The notes under the pieces are model-generated. The model saw only the letters and a program-made list of their open reading frames with translations, was not told where the DNA came from and ran no database searches. A program made the translations under genes and the position numbers. This document shows positions 16,484 to 24,638 of a stretch of 32,898 bases of DNA, one piece after another. The DNA is from Comamonadaceae bacterium (GTDB lineage: Bacteria > Pseudomonadota > Gammaproteobacteria > Burkholderiales > Burkholderiaceae_C): assembly GCA_007280205.1 (NCBI GenBank), contig QYPX01000197.1, forward strand, positions 1-32,898, given 5' to 3'. The stretch's first letter is position 1, and each line of letters starts with the position of its first letter.

Positions 16484-17914
16484 TTACGGCAGTGCAGGCT
16501 TGCGCATCAGCACGTCCTGCGCCACCTGTTCGTAAGCGTGTGCGAGTTGCAACAACTCAAAGTCGCCACGCGGCTTGCCTATCAGTTGCATGCCCATCGG
16601 CAGACCGCGCTCATCAAAGCCCACCGGCAGACTGATGCAGGGCAGGCCGGCAAAAGTGGCGTAAATCACCACCTCCATCCAGCGGTGGTAGGTATCCATC
16701 GCCACACCGTTGATCTGACTCGGCCAGCGCTCGGCCGCGTCAAACGGCCAGACCTGCGACACCGGCAGCGCCAGAAAGTCATGAGTTTCAAACAGCGTCA
16801 GCAGGTGCTGGTAGAAAGCGGTTCGCTGCACGCTGGCGCGCAGAAAGTCGGTGCCGCTGAGTTGGGCCGCTTGGTCGAACTCCCACAGCGCTTCGGGCTT
16901 GATGAGTTCGCGGTTCTTCGGTTTCAACAGAAACGGCGCAATGCGACTGGCCACCAGCGCACGTCGCCAGACCAGCCAGGCCTGCCAGATGGCATCCGGC
17001 GCGGTACCGAACTGCAGGGGCTGCACGGCGCAGCCCAAGGACTCCAGCCGGCGCAAGCCCTGCTCGCAGACGCCCAGAATGCCGCCCTCCATCGGCAGAT
17101 AGCCGTCAAGGTCTGCCAGCCAGCCAATGCGCAGCTTGCAACAGTCCAACCCCTCCAGCGGCTGCGTGAAGTCAGCACCGTCGACCAGCGACAGCGGCAC
17201 CCGCGCATCAAAACCGGACTGCACGGCCAGCAACTGCGCTACGTCCTGCGCGGTGCGTCCCATCGGGCCTTCGGTACCCAACTGACTGACCCAGACATCG
17301 GTGGCCGGCCACATCGGCACACGTCCCTGACTGGGGCGCAAACCAAAAACATTGTTCCAGCCCGCAGGGTTGCGCAAGCTGCCCATGAAATCCGAGCCAT
17401 CTGCCACTGGCAGCAGGCGCAGTGCCAGCGCCACGGCAGCGCCGCCACTGCTGCCACCGGCGGAGCGCGTGGCGTCAAAGGCATTGCGGGTGACGCCAAA
17501 GACTTCGTTGAAAGTATGCGAGCCCAGGCCAAATTCTGGCGTGTTGCTCTTGCCAACGACGATGCAGCCGGCGCTCTTCATGCGCTGCACCATCAAGCCG
17601 TCCTGCTGCGGGACAAAGCTGCACATGAGGGGCGAGCCCAGTGTGGTCGCAATACCCGTGGTATTGGCCAGATCCTTGATCGCCTGCGGCATGCCGTGCA
17701 TCCAGCCCATGGACTGCCCGCACGCCAGCTGCGCATCACGCGCGTCGGCCTGCTGCAGCAGCGACTCCGGGTCCTGCAGACTCACCAGTGCGTTGTGAAC
17801 GGGGTTAAGAGCATCGATGCGCGACAAGTAGGCCTGCATCACCTCGTGGCAGGAAATTTCACGCGCGTGAATCGCGCGCGACAGGGCGTGGGCAGTGAGT
17901 TCGGTGATGGACAT
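16484..17914 (-). CDS. Amidase (amidase-signature family)
   Basis: 476 residues from MSITELTAHALSRAIHARE. The Ser-cisSer-Lys catalytic set is visible: Lys80 in MPQAIKDLANTTG, cis-Ser155 in SAGGSSGGAAVAL, and the nucleophile candidate Ser179 in DGSDFMGSLRNPA, with the expected 24-residue spacing between the serines. The GatA-like start, length and C-terminal GLPCISLPVGFDERGLPMGMQ fit a general amidase hydrolysing a small carboxamide rather than GatA, since no gatB/gatC is nearby. The ATG at 17914 matches the family start. Divergent from coaX with 23 bp between starts. Substrate unknown. Confidence 0.9.
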   Translation of the reverse strand: MSITELTAHALSRAIHAREISCHEVMQAYLSRIDALNPVHNALVSLQDPESLLQQADARDAQLACGQSMGWMHGMPQAIKDLANTTGIATTLGSPLMCSFVPQQDGLMVQRMKSAGCIVVGKSNTPEFGLGSHTFNEVFGVTRNAFDATRSAGGSSGGAAVALALRLLPVADGSDFMGSLRNPAGWNNVFGLRPSQGRVPMWPATDVWVSQLGTEGPMGRTAQDVAQLLAVQSGFDARVPLSLVDGADFTQPLEGLDCCKLRIGWLADLDGYLPMEGGILGVCEQGLRRLESLGCAVQPLQFGTAPDAIWQAWLVWRRALVASRIAPFLLKPKNRELIKPEALWEFDQAAQLSGTDFLRASVQRTAFYQHLLTLFETHDFLALPVSQVWPFDAAERWPSQINGVAMDTYHRWMEVVIYATFAGLPCISLPVGFDERGLPMGMQLIGKPRGDFELLQLAHAYEQVAQDVLMRKPALP

Positions 17915-17937
17915 GATTTCGCCATGATAATCACGCC

Positions 17938-18705
17938 ATGAAATTTCTGGCAATCGATGTCGGCAACACCCGGCTGAAATGGGCTCTGTACCAGAACCCT
18001 CATGCGAATGCACCGGTGCTGGCGCAAGGCGCGGAGTTTCTCGACAACATCGACAAGCTGGCGGAGGGCGCCTGGTCCGCACTGCCAGCACCGGAGCGCA
18101 TGCTGGGCTGTGTCGTCGCGGGCGAAGCCGTGCGCAAGCGGGTCGAAGCGCAGATGGAACTCTGGGATGTGGCGGCCCAATGGGTGGTCCCCAGCATCGC
18201 CGAAGCCGGTATCCGCAACGGCTACGACTTCCCGACCCGCCTTGGCGCCGACCGCTGGGTCGCGATGATAGGAGCCTGGCATCGCAGCCTGGTGCAGGGG
18301 CCGGCGCGCCCCATGGTGGTGGTCATGGTTGGCACGGCGGTGACGGTTGACGCCATCGATGCTGATGGTAAATTTCTCGGCGGGCTGATCATTCCCGGGC
18401 ACGGCATCATGTTGCGCGCCCTCGAAACCGGCACCGCCGGCCTGCGCGTCCCCACGGGCGATGTGCGCGAGTTCCCGACCAACACCAGCGACGCCCTGAC
18501 CAGCGGTGGCACCTACGCCATTGCCGGCGCAGTGGAGCGCATGGTGCAGCACGTGCGAAGCCACTGCTGCGTGGAGCCAAAATGCATCATGACGGGCGGC
18601 GCCGGCTGGAAGATGGCACCCAGCATGTCGCTGCAATTCGAACTGGTCGACAACCTGATTTTTGATGGCCTGCTGGAGATGGCCGCGCGCCGCTTTGCAG
18701 CCTGA
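17938..18705 (+). CDS. coaX: Type III pantothenate kinase
   Basis: 255 residues of the ASKHA fold. The phosphate loop is [11 protein letters not shown] at the N-terminus; then [20 protein letters not shown], the second phosphate motif [27 protein letters not shown], and TGGAGWKM near the end. These are CoaX signatures. It catalyses ATP-dependent phosphorylation of pantothenate, the first step of CoA synthesis, in the cytoplasm, and unlike CoaA is not feedback-inhibited by CoA. Complete. The restriction endonuclease gene follows 16 bp downstream on the same strand and may be read from its promoter. Confidence 0.95.
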   Translation: MKFLAIDVGNTRLKWALYQNPHANAPVLAQGAEFLDNIDKLAEGAWSALPAPERMLGCVVAGEAVRKRVEAQMELWDVAAQWVVPSIAEAGIRNGYDFPTRLGADRWVAMIGAWHRSLVQGPARPMVVVMVGTAVTVDAIDADGKFLGGLIIPGHGIMLRALETGTAGLRVPTGDVREFPTNTSDALTSGGTYAIAGAVERMVQHVRSHCCVEPKCIMTGGAGWKMAPSMSLQFELVDNLIFDGLLEMAARRFAA

Positions 18706-18721
18706 GCGTAAGCGCACTACT

Positions 18722-19576
18722 ATGATGGTAACCATGCCGAGAATACGTCGAACCGCCTCCAGTGCGACGCCAACCGCTTTTAGAGCCCTTGAAGCCAAAG
18801 GCTTCGATATTCTTTTCCAGGCCCACGCAAAGTCAATCGTTTCAGGCGAGTTCCCACAAGCACTCGCAGAGATTGGTGAAGCGCTTAATGCGGTCAGCTT
18901 GCCAATCACAGAGATCATCGGTTCGGGAGGCGGTGAAACCAAGTTCACACAAAGACTGCGCAAGTCACTTTCAGAAATCGGCTGGAAAAAACATGTTTTT
19001 GAAATTGGGAAAACGATTGACGGCGTACCAAGAGAGTCGACTTCCCATGAAGTTGATCATGTCAAGCAGTACAAAGGGGTAGGCTCAATAGCCATGGAGA
19101 TCGAGTGGAACAACAAGGATCCGTTTTTTGATCGCGATCTAGAAAACTTCAAACGACTTCATGCTGAGGGCGCAATCAGTGTCGGGGTGATTGTGACGAG
19201 GGGAAGATCACTGCAGGATTCGCTTTGGGGTGCGGTCCATCGTTTCGCAACCGAACGTGACATCGCATCAATGGAGAATCTGGCGGAGAACGGTGTTGTC
19301 CCGACGCCAAAACAACGCGCCAACATTTTAAAACGTGCAAACCGGCACAAGGATCCGGTGCCTTTTGCTGACGCTTGGACAGACAACTTTGTGTCGAACA
19401 AATTTGGCCAGGCCACCACTCATTGGGAAAAGCTCATTCACCGTCTTGAGCGCGGTGTTGGCAATCCTTGTCCTTTGCTATTGATAGGACTACCGGCATC
19501 GATTGTCGTGTTTGACGAAGCCAAAGTTGACCAGCAATCGGAAGAAGATTTGGTTGATGACACGAAAGATGCGTAA
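18722..19576 (+). CDS. Type II restriction endonuclease, BglII/BstYI family
   Basis: 284 residues from the first of two tandem ATGs (MMVTMPRIRRTASS); a start at 18734 is also possible because the ribosome-binding site is weak. The core HEVDHVKQYKG..GSIAMEIEWNNKDPFFDRDL plus ISVGVIVTRG matches the BglII endonuclease family, in which an Asp and a Glu..(Gln/Glu) pair bind the catalytic Mg2+. Here the pair is EIE rather than the ExQ of BglII. Known members cut AGATCT or RGATCY; the exact site here is not readable. Base composition is clearly more AT-rich than neighbouring genes, indicating recent acquisition. It follows coaX closely and is convergent with the methyltransferase at 19855. Confidence 0.85.
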   Translation: MMVTMPRIRRTASSATPTAFRALEAKGFDILFQAHAKSIVSGEFPQALAEIGEALNAVSLPITEIIGSGGGETKFTQRLRKSLSEIGWKKHVFEIGKTIDGVPRESTSHEVDHVKQYKGVGSIAMEIEWNNKDPFFDRDLENFKRLHAEGAISVGVIVTRGRSLQDSLWGAVHRFATERDIASMENLAENGVVPTPKQRANILKRANRHKDPVPFADAWTDNFVSNKFGQATTHWEKLIHRLERGVGNPCPLLLIGLPASIVVFDEAKVDQQSEEDLVDDTKDA

Positions 19577-19607
19577 GTATCTTTGATGATCAGGCTGACG
19601 GTCCACT

Positions 19608-19826
19608 CAGCTCCGCGGCTGTCCCCCGCCCTTTGGGCTCCTCCTTTATGCCGCTGCGCTGAGCGCCCCATCATCCCGATCTTGCATGCGGTGTTGGTAT
19701 TCGAAGCACGCGAACCACCGATACACGCCGCCGAGGGTGATGCGGTGGGTGACGCAGCGAAATAAAGGCGGAGGCCGCAGGCCGGGGGACATTCGCGGAG
19801 TCACCCATTGCGGCGCCCTCGGTGCC
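19608..19826. repeat. Nested inverted repeats between the R and M genes
   Basis: The arm 19608-19658 (CTCCGCGGCTGTCCCCCGCC..CTCCTTTATGCCGCTGCG) is an imperfect inverted copy of 19753-19802 (CGCAGCGAAATAAAGGCGG..CGGGGGACATTCGCGGAG). A second pair overlaps it: GCCGAGGGTGATGCGGTGGGTGAC (19730-19753, part) with GTCACCCATTGCGGCGCCCTCGG (19800-19822, part). The GC-rich block contrasts with the AT-richer flanking genes. It is non-coding and could act as a bidirectional terminator or be a dispersed palindromic repeat. Confidence 0.7.
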
Positions 19827-19854
19827 TGCGCCGGCCTGAATAGATTGGTATTAA

Positions 19855-20508
19855 TTAAGCAAGCGCCAATTGCAATTCTGCGTGCGACTGTGAATGATTG
19901 GAATAAGTCGGCCAGCTTGGCACGTATTTTTCGTCGGCTTGATTGCCCCAAATCACCCAGTCGTCGCGCTTTCCCCGTGCAAACATTTCAAGATACGGAC
20001 CGGGACTGCAAGACGAAATGAGATGATACTGTTCGTCTGGTTTACGTGAGTGCTCACGCTTGCGCGTGCACATGATGTTGACCTGGGTTCGTCCCGGTTG
20101 AAGTGTTCTGGCGTTCTTGCCACGGGTGCCGAACAACAGGATTTCAGTCACGTTTCGGAAGTAGAAGCCGACACCCCGTCCATCCGGACCGCCGTCCTTT
20201 CTAATTTTTTGCCAAACGACATTCGACTTGTATTTGAATCCCCACGCCGCCATGACTGCAAGCCCCTCCGGCAACAGTGCATTGGGTACCCACAGGTACA
20301 GATGCGATGTTTCATCAGCTGCACTGGAAACCGGCAGCGATTTGATGTCATCAAGTGTCAGAGTGCCGTACCGATTGAGTCGCTTGTGCTCTGGCGCAAT
20401 CTTCCCTGTTCTGTTCTGAAATTGCCACGGAGGATCAGCCAAGATGGTCTTGAATTTTCGACCCGCTAAGAAACTCGAAAAATCATCGGCGACTAGTGCA
20501 TTTGTCAT
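19855..20508 (-). CDS. MT-A70 family DNA adenine methyltransferase
   Basis: 217 residues. The catalytic motif DPPWQF is in FKTILADPPWQFQNRTG near the N-terminus. Family segments follow: LYLWVPNALLPEGLAVMAAWGFKYKSNVVWQKI, the SAM-region motif RNVTEILLFGTRG, and a C-terminal YLEMFARGKRDDWVIWGNQ. MT-A70 proteins methylate adenine N6; DNA-modifying members partner type II nucleases. Its convergent neighbour is a BglII-family nuclease, so I infer the protective methyltransferase of one R-M system. It is AT-richer than the surroundings and shares the island. Complete by length for the short bacterial type. Confidence 0.87.
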   Translation of the reverse strand: MTNALVADDFSSFLAGRKFKTILADPPWQFQNRTGKIAPEHKRLNRYGTLTLDDIKSLPVSSAADETSHLYLWVPNALLPEGLAVMAAWGFKYKSNVVWQKIRKDGGPDGRGVGFYFRNVTEILLFGTRGKNARTLQPGRTQVNIMCTRKREHSRKPDEQYHLISSCSPGPYLEMFARGKRDDWVIWGNQADEKYVPSWPTYSNHSQSHAELQLALA

Positions 20509-20594
20509 GATCGTATGGTGTTATGAAACTTAAGGGTTCGGCAATAATACTGTACATAGATCCATATGACAACAAAATTCGCGATAAGGCCCGA

Positions 20595-20720
20595 TCAATT
20601 GTTCAATCCATCCACCATCTGGAACAAAGCCTGCCGTACCTGACTGATGATTTGTTCTTTCCAGACGTCGGTGTCGGTATAGAAAGCGTCGATCATCTGC
20701 GGCTTGAGTCGGCCCGACAT
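20595..20720 (-). pseudogene. 3'-end remnant of a DUF2817 gene
   Basis: A 41-codon reading frame, MSGRLKPQMIDAFYTDTDVW, continuing with KEQIISQVRQALFQMVDGLN. From QMIDAF onward it closely repeats the C-terminus of the intact DUF2817 protein encoded at 22248-23345 (QQMMDAFYTDTDVWKEQII and SQARQSMFQAAQGL). The rest of the gene is missing. It lies 15 bp after the ppk2 stop, on the same strand, so ppk2 is bracketed by an intact DUF2817 gene and this tail. Best explained as the residue of a tandem duplication. Confidence 0.85.
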
Positions 20721-20735
20721 GGTTCGTTTTGAATC

Positions 20736-22238
20736 TCAGCGCCTGTTCTTTGCAGGCGTGTGCCCCATGGCCTGCTCCAACCGCTCGCACAGAGTCGTCA
20801 GCACCTCGATGCGTGAAAACATCTTGTCGTCAGAGGCCACCACATGCCAGGGCGCCAGTTCGGTCGAGGTGCGGTCTATCATGTCACCGATGGCGCGCTG
20901 GTACTGCGGCCACTTGTCGCGGTTACGCCAATCGTCCTCGGTGATCTTGAAATTCTTGCGCGGCGTGGCCTTGCGCTCATTAAAGCGGCGCAACTGCTCG
21001 TCGATCGTGATCGCCATCCAGAACTTGACCACCACCGTGCCGGCTTCGACCAGCTGCTCCTCAAAAGCATTGATCTCGTCAAACGCACGCATCCAGTCGC
21101 TCTCGCTGCAGAAGCCCTCGACCCGCTCCACCAGTACGCGGCCGTACCATGAACGATCGAACACCGAAGCGTGTCCATGGTGCGGTAAGTGGCGCCAGAA
21201 GCGCCACAGATAGGGCTGTGCGCGCTCTTCTTCGCTCGGCGCAGCAATGGGTATGACGTGGTATTGGCGCGCGTCCAGCGCCTGCGTCACGCGCCGGATG
21301 GTACTGCCCTTGCCAGCCGCGTCCATGCCCTCGAACACCAGCACCAACGAGCGCTTGCGCATGGCCGGGTCGCGCATCAGCAGATTCAACCGACCCTGCA
21401 AGTCCACCAGACGACGCTGGTAGGTCTTGAGTGGCAGCGCACGCTTGTAGTCAAAGGAACCGAGCAGAGTGCGTTGATCGATGGCCGGTGGTGCCACCGG
21501 TGCCGACACCGCCGCAGTCACTGCCTGCCCGGCCAGCCGCTGGCCGAGCGCGTCGAGAAGATACTGACCGGCCGTCAACGCGCGGTAGGCCGGATCGCTG
21601 CCTTCAATCACCAGCCATGGCGCCTCTCCGGTGCTGGTCTTGCGCAAAGCCTGCTCGCTGACTTTGACAAAGGCATCGTAATGCTTGAAACGCTGCCAGT
21701 CATGAGGCGTCACGCGCCAGGCATTCCTGGGGTCCGATTCCAGTGTCTTGAGTCGCTTGCGGGCTGCCACCTTGGACAGATGAAACCAGAACTTGACCAG
21801 CAGCGCCCCCTCGGCCACCAGCATGCGTTCAAACTCGCGGATATTTTCCAGTCGTTGTGTGAAACGCGCGCTCTTCTCGTGCCCCATGACACGCGCCACG
21901 ATGGGTTCGGTGTACCACGAACCAAAAAGAATGCCGATATGTCCCTTGGCCGGCAGCACCTGCCAGAAGCGCCACATGGCAGGCATCCCGTGCCCGTTCT
22001 CGGTCGCCTCACCCAGCGCCTCGGTCCGGATGTGACGCGGATCCATCCACTCGTTGAGCAGATTGACGGTTTCACCTTTGCCGGCGCCGCCCACCCCGTT
22101 GACCAAAATGATCACCGGGAATTGGGCGGATTTCAACAAGCTGTATTGCAATCCAAGCAATGCCTCGCGCAACACCGCTTCGCGTTGCTTGTATTCCTTC
22201 TTGCCGATCCTGTGACCAATTTCAGCAGATTCGAACAT
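20736..22238 (-). CDS. pap: Polyphosphate:AMP phosphotransferase (two-domain PPK2)
   Basis: 500 residues made of two PPK2 domains in tandem. Domain 1 has a P-loop NGVGGAGKGET at 47-57, lid-type LPAKGHIGILFGSWYTEP and WFHLSKVAARKRL. Domain 2 has FEGMDAAGKGST at ~302-313, GHASVFDRSWYGRVLVERVEG and FWMAITIDEQLRRFNERK. This two-domain, ~500-residue form is the class II PPK2, PAP, which phosphorylates AMP to ADP with polyphosphate; in known members the C-terminal domain is the active one. It is cytoplasmic. It starts 10 bp after the DUF2817 stop on the same strand, suggesting one operon. Confidence 0.92.
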   Translation of the reverse strand: MFESAEIGHRIGKKEYKQREAVLREALLGLQYSLLKSAQFPVIILVNGVGGAGKGETVNLLNEWMDPRHIRTEALGEATENGHGMPAMWRFWQVLPAKGHIGILFGSWYTEPIVARVMGHEKSARFTQRLENIREFERMLVAEGALLVKFWFHLSKVAARKRLKTLESDPRNAWRVTPHDWQRFKHYDAFVKVSEQALRKTSTGEAPWLVIEGSDPAYRALTAGQYLLDALGQRLAGQAVTAAVSAPVAPPAIDQRTLLGSFDYKRALPLKTYQRRLVDLQGRLNLLMRDPAMRKRSLVLVFEGMDAAGKGSTIRRVTQALDARQYHVIPIAAPSEEERAQPYLWRFWRHLPHHGHASVFDRSWYGRVLVERVEGFCSESDWMRAFDEINAFEEQLVEAGTVVVKFWMAITIDEQLRRFNERKATPRKNFKITEDDWRNRDKWPQYQRAIGDMIDRTSTELAPWHVVASDDKMFSRIEVLTTLCERLEQAMGHTPAKNRR

Positions 22239-22247
22239 GGTGCATGC

Positions 22248-23345
22248 TCAGTCACTCAAACCCTGCGCTGCCTGAAACATCGATTGCCGCGCCTGGCTGA
22301 TGATCTGTTCCTTCCAGACGTCGGTGTCGGTGTAGAACGCATCCATCATCTGCTGCTTGATCTGCTGGGCCAGATCAGCTGGCGCCTCTGGGTGCTTGTT
22401 CAGCCAGTGCTCGGCGCGCAGCGCCTGCGTCACTTGCGGGAACGGCAAGGTGCCGTACTCCATGGCCAGACCGGTGTACTCGGCTTGCGGACACTCCTCG
22501 TAGGCTGACATCCACATCAAACCTGTCAGGAAGGCCGAAGTGGAAGAGCCATCGTAAATCGAAGTCACCGGCGTCGCGCCGTTGCCACCCCACCATTGGC
22601 TGGCACGGGCATACGCTGCCTTGTCATCCTTGCAGGCAAAAATGCGCTCACCCACCCCGCTGGGACCCAGACCGGTGTGCAAATCAATCCAGGCCAGTTT
22701 GTGTGCCGTGCGGCCATGCTCACGCAGCACCTGACGAATCGTCAGGTTGCTCCAGGTCGGCCCGGTGCCACCGAAGAACAGGCCGTCAGGAAACTCGTGC
22801 TGACCGCTCGACACTGCGGACTGGAAGGCGGCCGCGCCGTTCTTCTCAACAAAAGCAGCAATGGCGGCCGCGTTGTCGGCGCCCGGTGGCCAGTGATCCG
22901 GCAGCAGCAGCGGCTGAATCGTCCGGTAACCCTGGTTCACCGGCAGCGGCTGGCTGAAGTCATGGAAGTTGCGATTGAGGTCCACGTTTTCGTGGGTGGC
23001 CCGGCGCACATGCGAAAAGCCAAAGGGGTTGAGCGCATGCACATACAGCACCGCGACATTTTTTTCCCGTGCCTGCTGACGCCACGCTTCATCGTGCAGG
23101 GCAGCCACCTGCACACCACTGCCGCAGTAGCCTTCAACACCATGGCAGGCGCTGCTGACAATCAGCAGTCGCTCCGCATCTGCGGCACCGTCGAGCACCA
23201 CGTCCATCGCCAGCGCTTCGCCGTCGCGCCCGGCAAGCGGGTGCGCGTGCGAGGTCACTGGCAGGTTGGCGGCCACCGCCGCGGCAAAAAACTTGCCCCG
23301 GGCCTGCGCGTAGCTGGCAGAAAAAGCGTCCGCTACATTCATCAT
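22248..23345 (-). CDS. DUF2817 / M14-like peptidase family protein
   Basis: 365 residues from the ATG at 23345 (MMNVADAFSASYAQARGKF). Motifs resemble zinc carboxypeptidases of the DUF2817 group: SSACHGVEGYCGSGVQ with a His..Glu metal-ligand pattern, ALNPFGFSHVRRATHENVDLNRNF (the NVDLNRN motif is typical of M14 enzymes), and WIDLHTGLGPSGVGE with a third histidine. No signal peptide. The likely role is hydrolysis of a small peptide or acyl-amino-acid bond. Its neighbours are an M20 amidohydrolase upstream and ppk2 downstream on the same strand. A tail copy of this gene lies at 20595. Confidence 0.85.
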   Translation of the reverse strand: MMNVADAFSASYAQARGKFFAAAVAANLPVTSHAHPLAGRDGEALAMDVVLDGAADAERLLIVSSACHGVEGYCGSGVQVAALHDEAWRQQAREKNVAVLYVHALNPFGFSHVRRATHENVDLNRNFHDFSQPLPVNQGYRTIQPLLLPDHWPPGADNAAAIAAFVEKNGAAAFQSAVSSGQHEFPDGLFFGGTGPTWSNLTIRQVLREHGRTAHKLAWIDLHTGLGPSGVGERIFACKDDKAAYARASQWWGGNGATPVTSIYDGSSTSAFLTGLMWMSAYEECPQAEYTGLAMEYGTLPFPQVTQALRAEHWLNKHPEAPADLAQQIKQQMMDAFYTDTDVWKEQIISQARQSMFQAAQGLSD

Positions 23346-23358
23346 GGCTCGCAATCCT

Positions 23359-24552
23359 TCAAGCCGCCGTCTTCAGCCATTCCTCGGCCAGGCGCACCCA
23401 GTAGGTGGCGCCCAGTGGAATCATGTCGTCGTTGAAGTCATAACTCGGGTTGTGCAACATGCACGGACCTTCGCCGTGCCCGGATTCACGGTGCGTGCCG
23501 TCGCCATTGGCAATAAAGCAGTAGCAACCCGGCTTTGCCATCAGCATGTAAGAGAAATCTTCCGCACCCATGACCGGCTCCTGCGGCAGCACGTTGTCGG
23601 CGCCGACGATGCTCTGCATCACCTTGCGCGCAAATTCGGCCTCGGCTGCGCTGTTGATGGTGGGCGGGTAATTGCGCACAAACTCGAACTCGCAGCGCAT
23701 GTCGAAAGCAGCGCAAGTGTGTTCGGCAATGCTCTTCATGCGCTGCTCGATCAGGTCCAGCACTTCCACCGAGAAGGTGCGCACCGTACCCTGCAACTCG
23801 CAGTGATCAGGTATCACGTTGGTGGCCTCACCCGCATGAACCATGGTGACCGAAATCACGCCCGCATCGATCGGCTTCATGTTGCGGCTGATGATGGTCT
23901 GAAAGGACTGCACCAACTGGCATGCCACCGGCACCGGGTCGAGTCCCGTGTGCGGCGTCGCAGCGTGACCGCCGCGCCCGTAAATCATGATCTTGAACTC
24001 GTTGCTCGATGCCATCACCGGGCCAGCGGCGACGGCAAATTTGCCAACCGGGAAGCCCGGCCAGTTGTGCATGCCAAACACCGCGTCCATCGGAAACTTC
24101 TCAAACAAACCGTCCTTGATCATCTCGCGCGCACCGCCACCGCCCTCTTCGGCCGGTTGGAAGATCAGGTACACCGTGCCGTCAAAATGGCGTTCCTTGG
24201 CGAAGTGCTGCGCTGCTGCGAGCAGCATGGCGGTGTGGCCGTCGTGGCCGCAGGCGTGCATCTTGCCGGCCTGCGTGCTGGCGTGGCCAAAGGTGTTGAA
24301 CTCCTGCATCGGCAGCGCGTCCATGTCGGCGCGCAGGCCAATCGCGCGCGAAGACGTGCCGTTCTTGATGATGCCGACGACGCCGGTGGTGCCCATGCCC
24401 CGATGAATCGGGATGCCCCACTCGGTCAACTTCTGCGCCACCAGATCAGCGGTGCGGGATTCTTCAAAACACAGTTCGGGATGGGCGTGGATGTCGCGGC
24501 GAATGGCAGCAATGCCTGCCGCCTGGGTGACGATGGAATCGATGATTTTCAT
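23359..24552 (-). CDS. M20 family amidohydrolase (hippurate hydrolase-like)
   Basis: 397 residues from MKIIDSIVTQAAGIAAIRRD. Features of the M20D subfamily: RRDIHAHPELCFEE, RADMDALPMQE, the metal-binding KMHACGHDGHTAML, catalytic glutamates in FQPAEEGGGG, HNWPGFPVG, and the dimerisation-domain motif GRGGHAATPH. The metal ligand MGAEDFSYML is near the end. Members remove acyl groups from N-acyl amino acids (hippurate, N-acetyl amino acids, IAA conjugates). Cytoplasmic, binuclear metal enzyme. The start at 24552 is supported by family alignment and an AGGAGT ribosome-binding site. Thirteen bp ahead of the DUF2817 gene, so co-transcribed. Confidence 0.93.
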   Translation of the reverse strand: MKIIDSIVTQAAGIAAIRRDIHAHPELCFEESRTADLVAQKLTEWGIPIHRGMGTTGVVGIIKNGTSSRAIGLRADMDALPMQEFNTFGHASTQAGKMHACGHDGHTAMLLAAAQHFAKERHFDGTVYLIFQPAEEGGGGAREMIKDGLFEKFPMDAVFGMHNWPGFPVGKFAVAAGPVMASSNEFKIMIYGRGGHAATPHTGLDPVPVACQLVQSFQTIISRNMKPIDAGVISVTMVHAGEATNVIPDHCELQGTVRTFSVEVLDLIEQRMKSIAEHTCAAFDMRCEFEFVRNYPPTINSAAEAEFARKVMQSIVGADNVLPQEPVMGAEDFSYMLMAKPGCYCFIANGDGTHRESGHGEGPCMLHNPSYDFNDDMIPLGATYWVRLAEEWLKTAA

Positions 24553-24638
24553 GGGTACTCCTAATATTGCGAGTCTATCGCCAACGGCGGGACGCTGCTT
24601 TGTGCGCCAAAATACGCCTGAACACTCACCTTGCAGCC

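Noticed and set aside
20530-20790. 86-codon ORF overlapping the ppk2 3' end on the minus strand
   Set aside because: Out of frame with the DUF2817-like tail in the same DNA, low-quality composition and no start signal; the tail frame at 20595-20720 explains the sequence.
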